Shown here: piece after piece, positions 6,067 to 6,137 of the stretch | How the letters are laid out: the number at the start of each line of letters is the position of its first letter | Numbering within the stretch: position 1 is the stretch's first letter | Made by a program: the position numbers and the translations under genes | Source: Gordonia sp. UBA5067 | GTDB taxonomy: Bacteria; Actinomycetota; Actinomycetes; Mycobacteriales; Mycobacteriaceae | Reading direction: 5' to 3' | Assembly (NCBI RefSeq): GCF_002414845.1 | Contig: NZ_DIAX01000042.1 | Location: 47,435 to 53,571, forward strand | DNA: 6,137 nucleotides | Notes under the pieces: model-generated | What the model saw: only the letters and a program-made list of their open reading frames with translations | What the model was told of the DNA's origin: nothing | The model's database searches: none

Positions 6067-6072
6067 GAGGAG
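6067..6072 (+). promoter_or_regulatory. Ribosome binding site of trmI
   Basis: GAGGAG lies 9 bases before the ATG at 6082. It is the only strong Shine-Dalgarno sequence in front of a gene in this window and fixes the start codon. It implies that the trmI mRNA has a leader, so its promoter must overlap the 5' end or upstream region of the divergent thioesterase-like gene. Confidence 0.75.
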
Positions 6073-6081
6073 TGTCATCCG

Positions 6082-6137
6082 ATGCCGACCACCGGACCGT
6101 TTCACGTCGGCGATCGGGTCCAGCTGACCGATTCGAA
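6082..6137 (+). CDS. trmI: tRNA (adenine-58-N1)-methyltransferase, N-terminal fragment (3' end missing)
   Basis: TrmI uses S-adenosylmethionine to methylate N1 of adenine 58 in the T-loop of tRNA. Only 18 whole codons are inside the window, encoding TGPFHVGDRVQLTDS after a short MPT start. This closely resembles the N-terminus I remember for M. tuberculosis Rv2118c (TGPFSIGERVQLTD), the beta-rich domain that precedes the methyltransferase domain. In M. tuberculosis that gene also lies a few genes from hisE-hisG, which supports the call. A GAGGAG ribosome binding site confirms the ATG. It is divergent from the thioesterase-like gene, with 57 bases between start codons. The catalytic domain is outside the window, so the assignment rests on this short segment and on synteny. 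Confidence 0.75.
   Translation, partial: MPTTGPFHVGDRVQLTDS

Overview
The window looks like a core chromosomal segment of a high-GC actinobacterium, most likely in the order Mycobacteriales (Gordonia/Nocardia/Mycobacterium side). The reasons are strong G/C bias at third codon positions, frequent GTG starts, mostly absent Shine-Dalgarno sequences, and HisE, HisG and TrmI proteins that read very much like the Mycobacterium tuberculosis ones as I remember them. The species cannot be fixed from this sequence alone.

Layout, left to right. (1) The C-terminal part of cobalamin-dependent methionine synthase MetH, cut by the left edge exactly at the cobalt-ligand histidine. (2) A beta-phosphoglucomutase-type HAD hydrolase. 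(3) A DedA-family membrane protein. (4) A secreted protein of the esterase-like phytase family. (5) hisE and hisG, encoding the second and first enzymes of histidine biosynthesis. All of these are on the + strand. (6) A double-hotdog thioesterase-like gene on the - strand, convergent with hisG across 28 bases that can form a GC-rich hairpin. (7) Divergent from it, the first 18 codons of a tRNA (adenine-58-N1)-methyltransferase (trmI), cut by the right edge.

How the genes relate. Only hisE and hisG clearly share a pathway: HisG condenses ATP with PRPP and HisE hydrolyses the product PRATP to PRAMP. MetH serves methionine and one-carbon metabolism. The HAD, DedA and phytase-like genes are close together (gaps of 33 to 111 bases), but most of them have a -10-like hexamer a few bases before the start codon and no convincing ribosome binding site. 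This suggests a string of short or leaderless transcription units rather than one tight operon. The hisE-hisG to trmI order resembles the M. tuberculosis Rv2122c-Rv2118c neighbourhood, with different genes inserted.

I see no mobile element, CRISPR array, tRNA/rRNA, phage gene, toxin-antitoxin or defence system. All gaps are under 120 bases. I did not find an undescribed system here. The points most worth checking are the leaderless start pattern, a 10-base box shared before two genes, and the unassigned phytase-like and thioesterase-like proteins.
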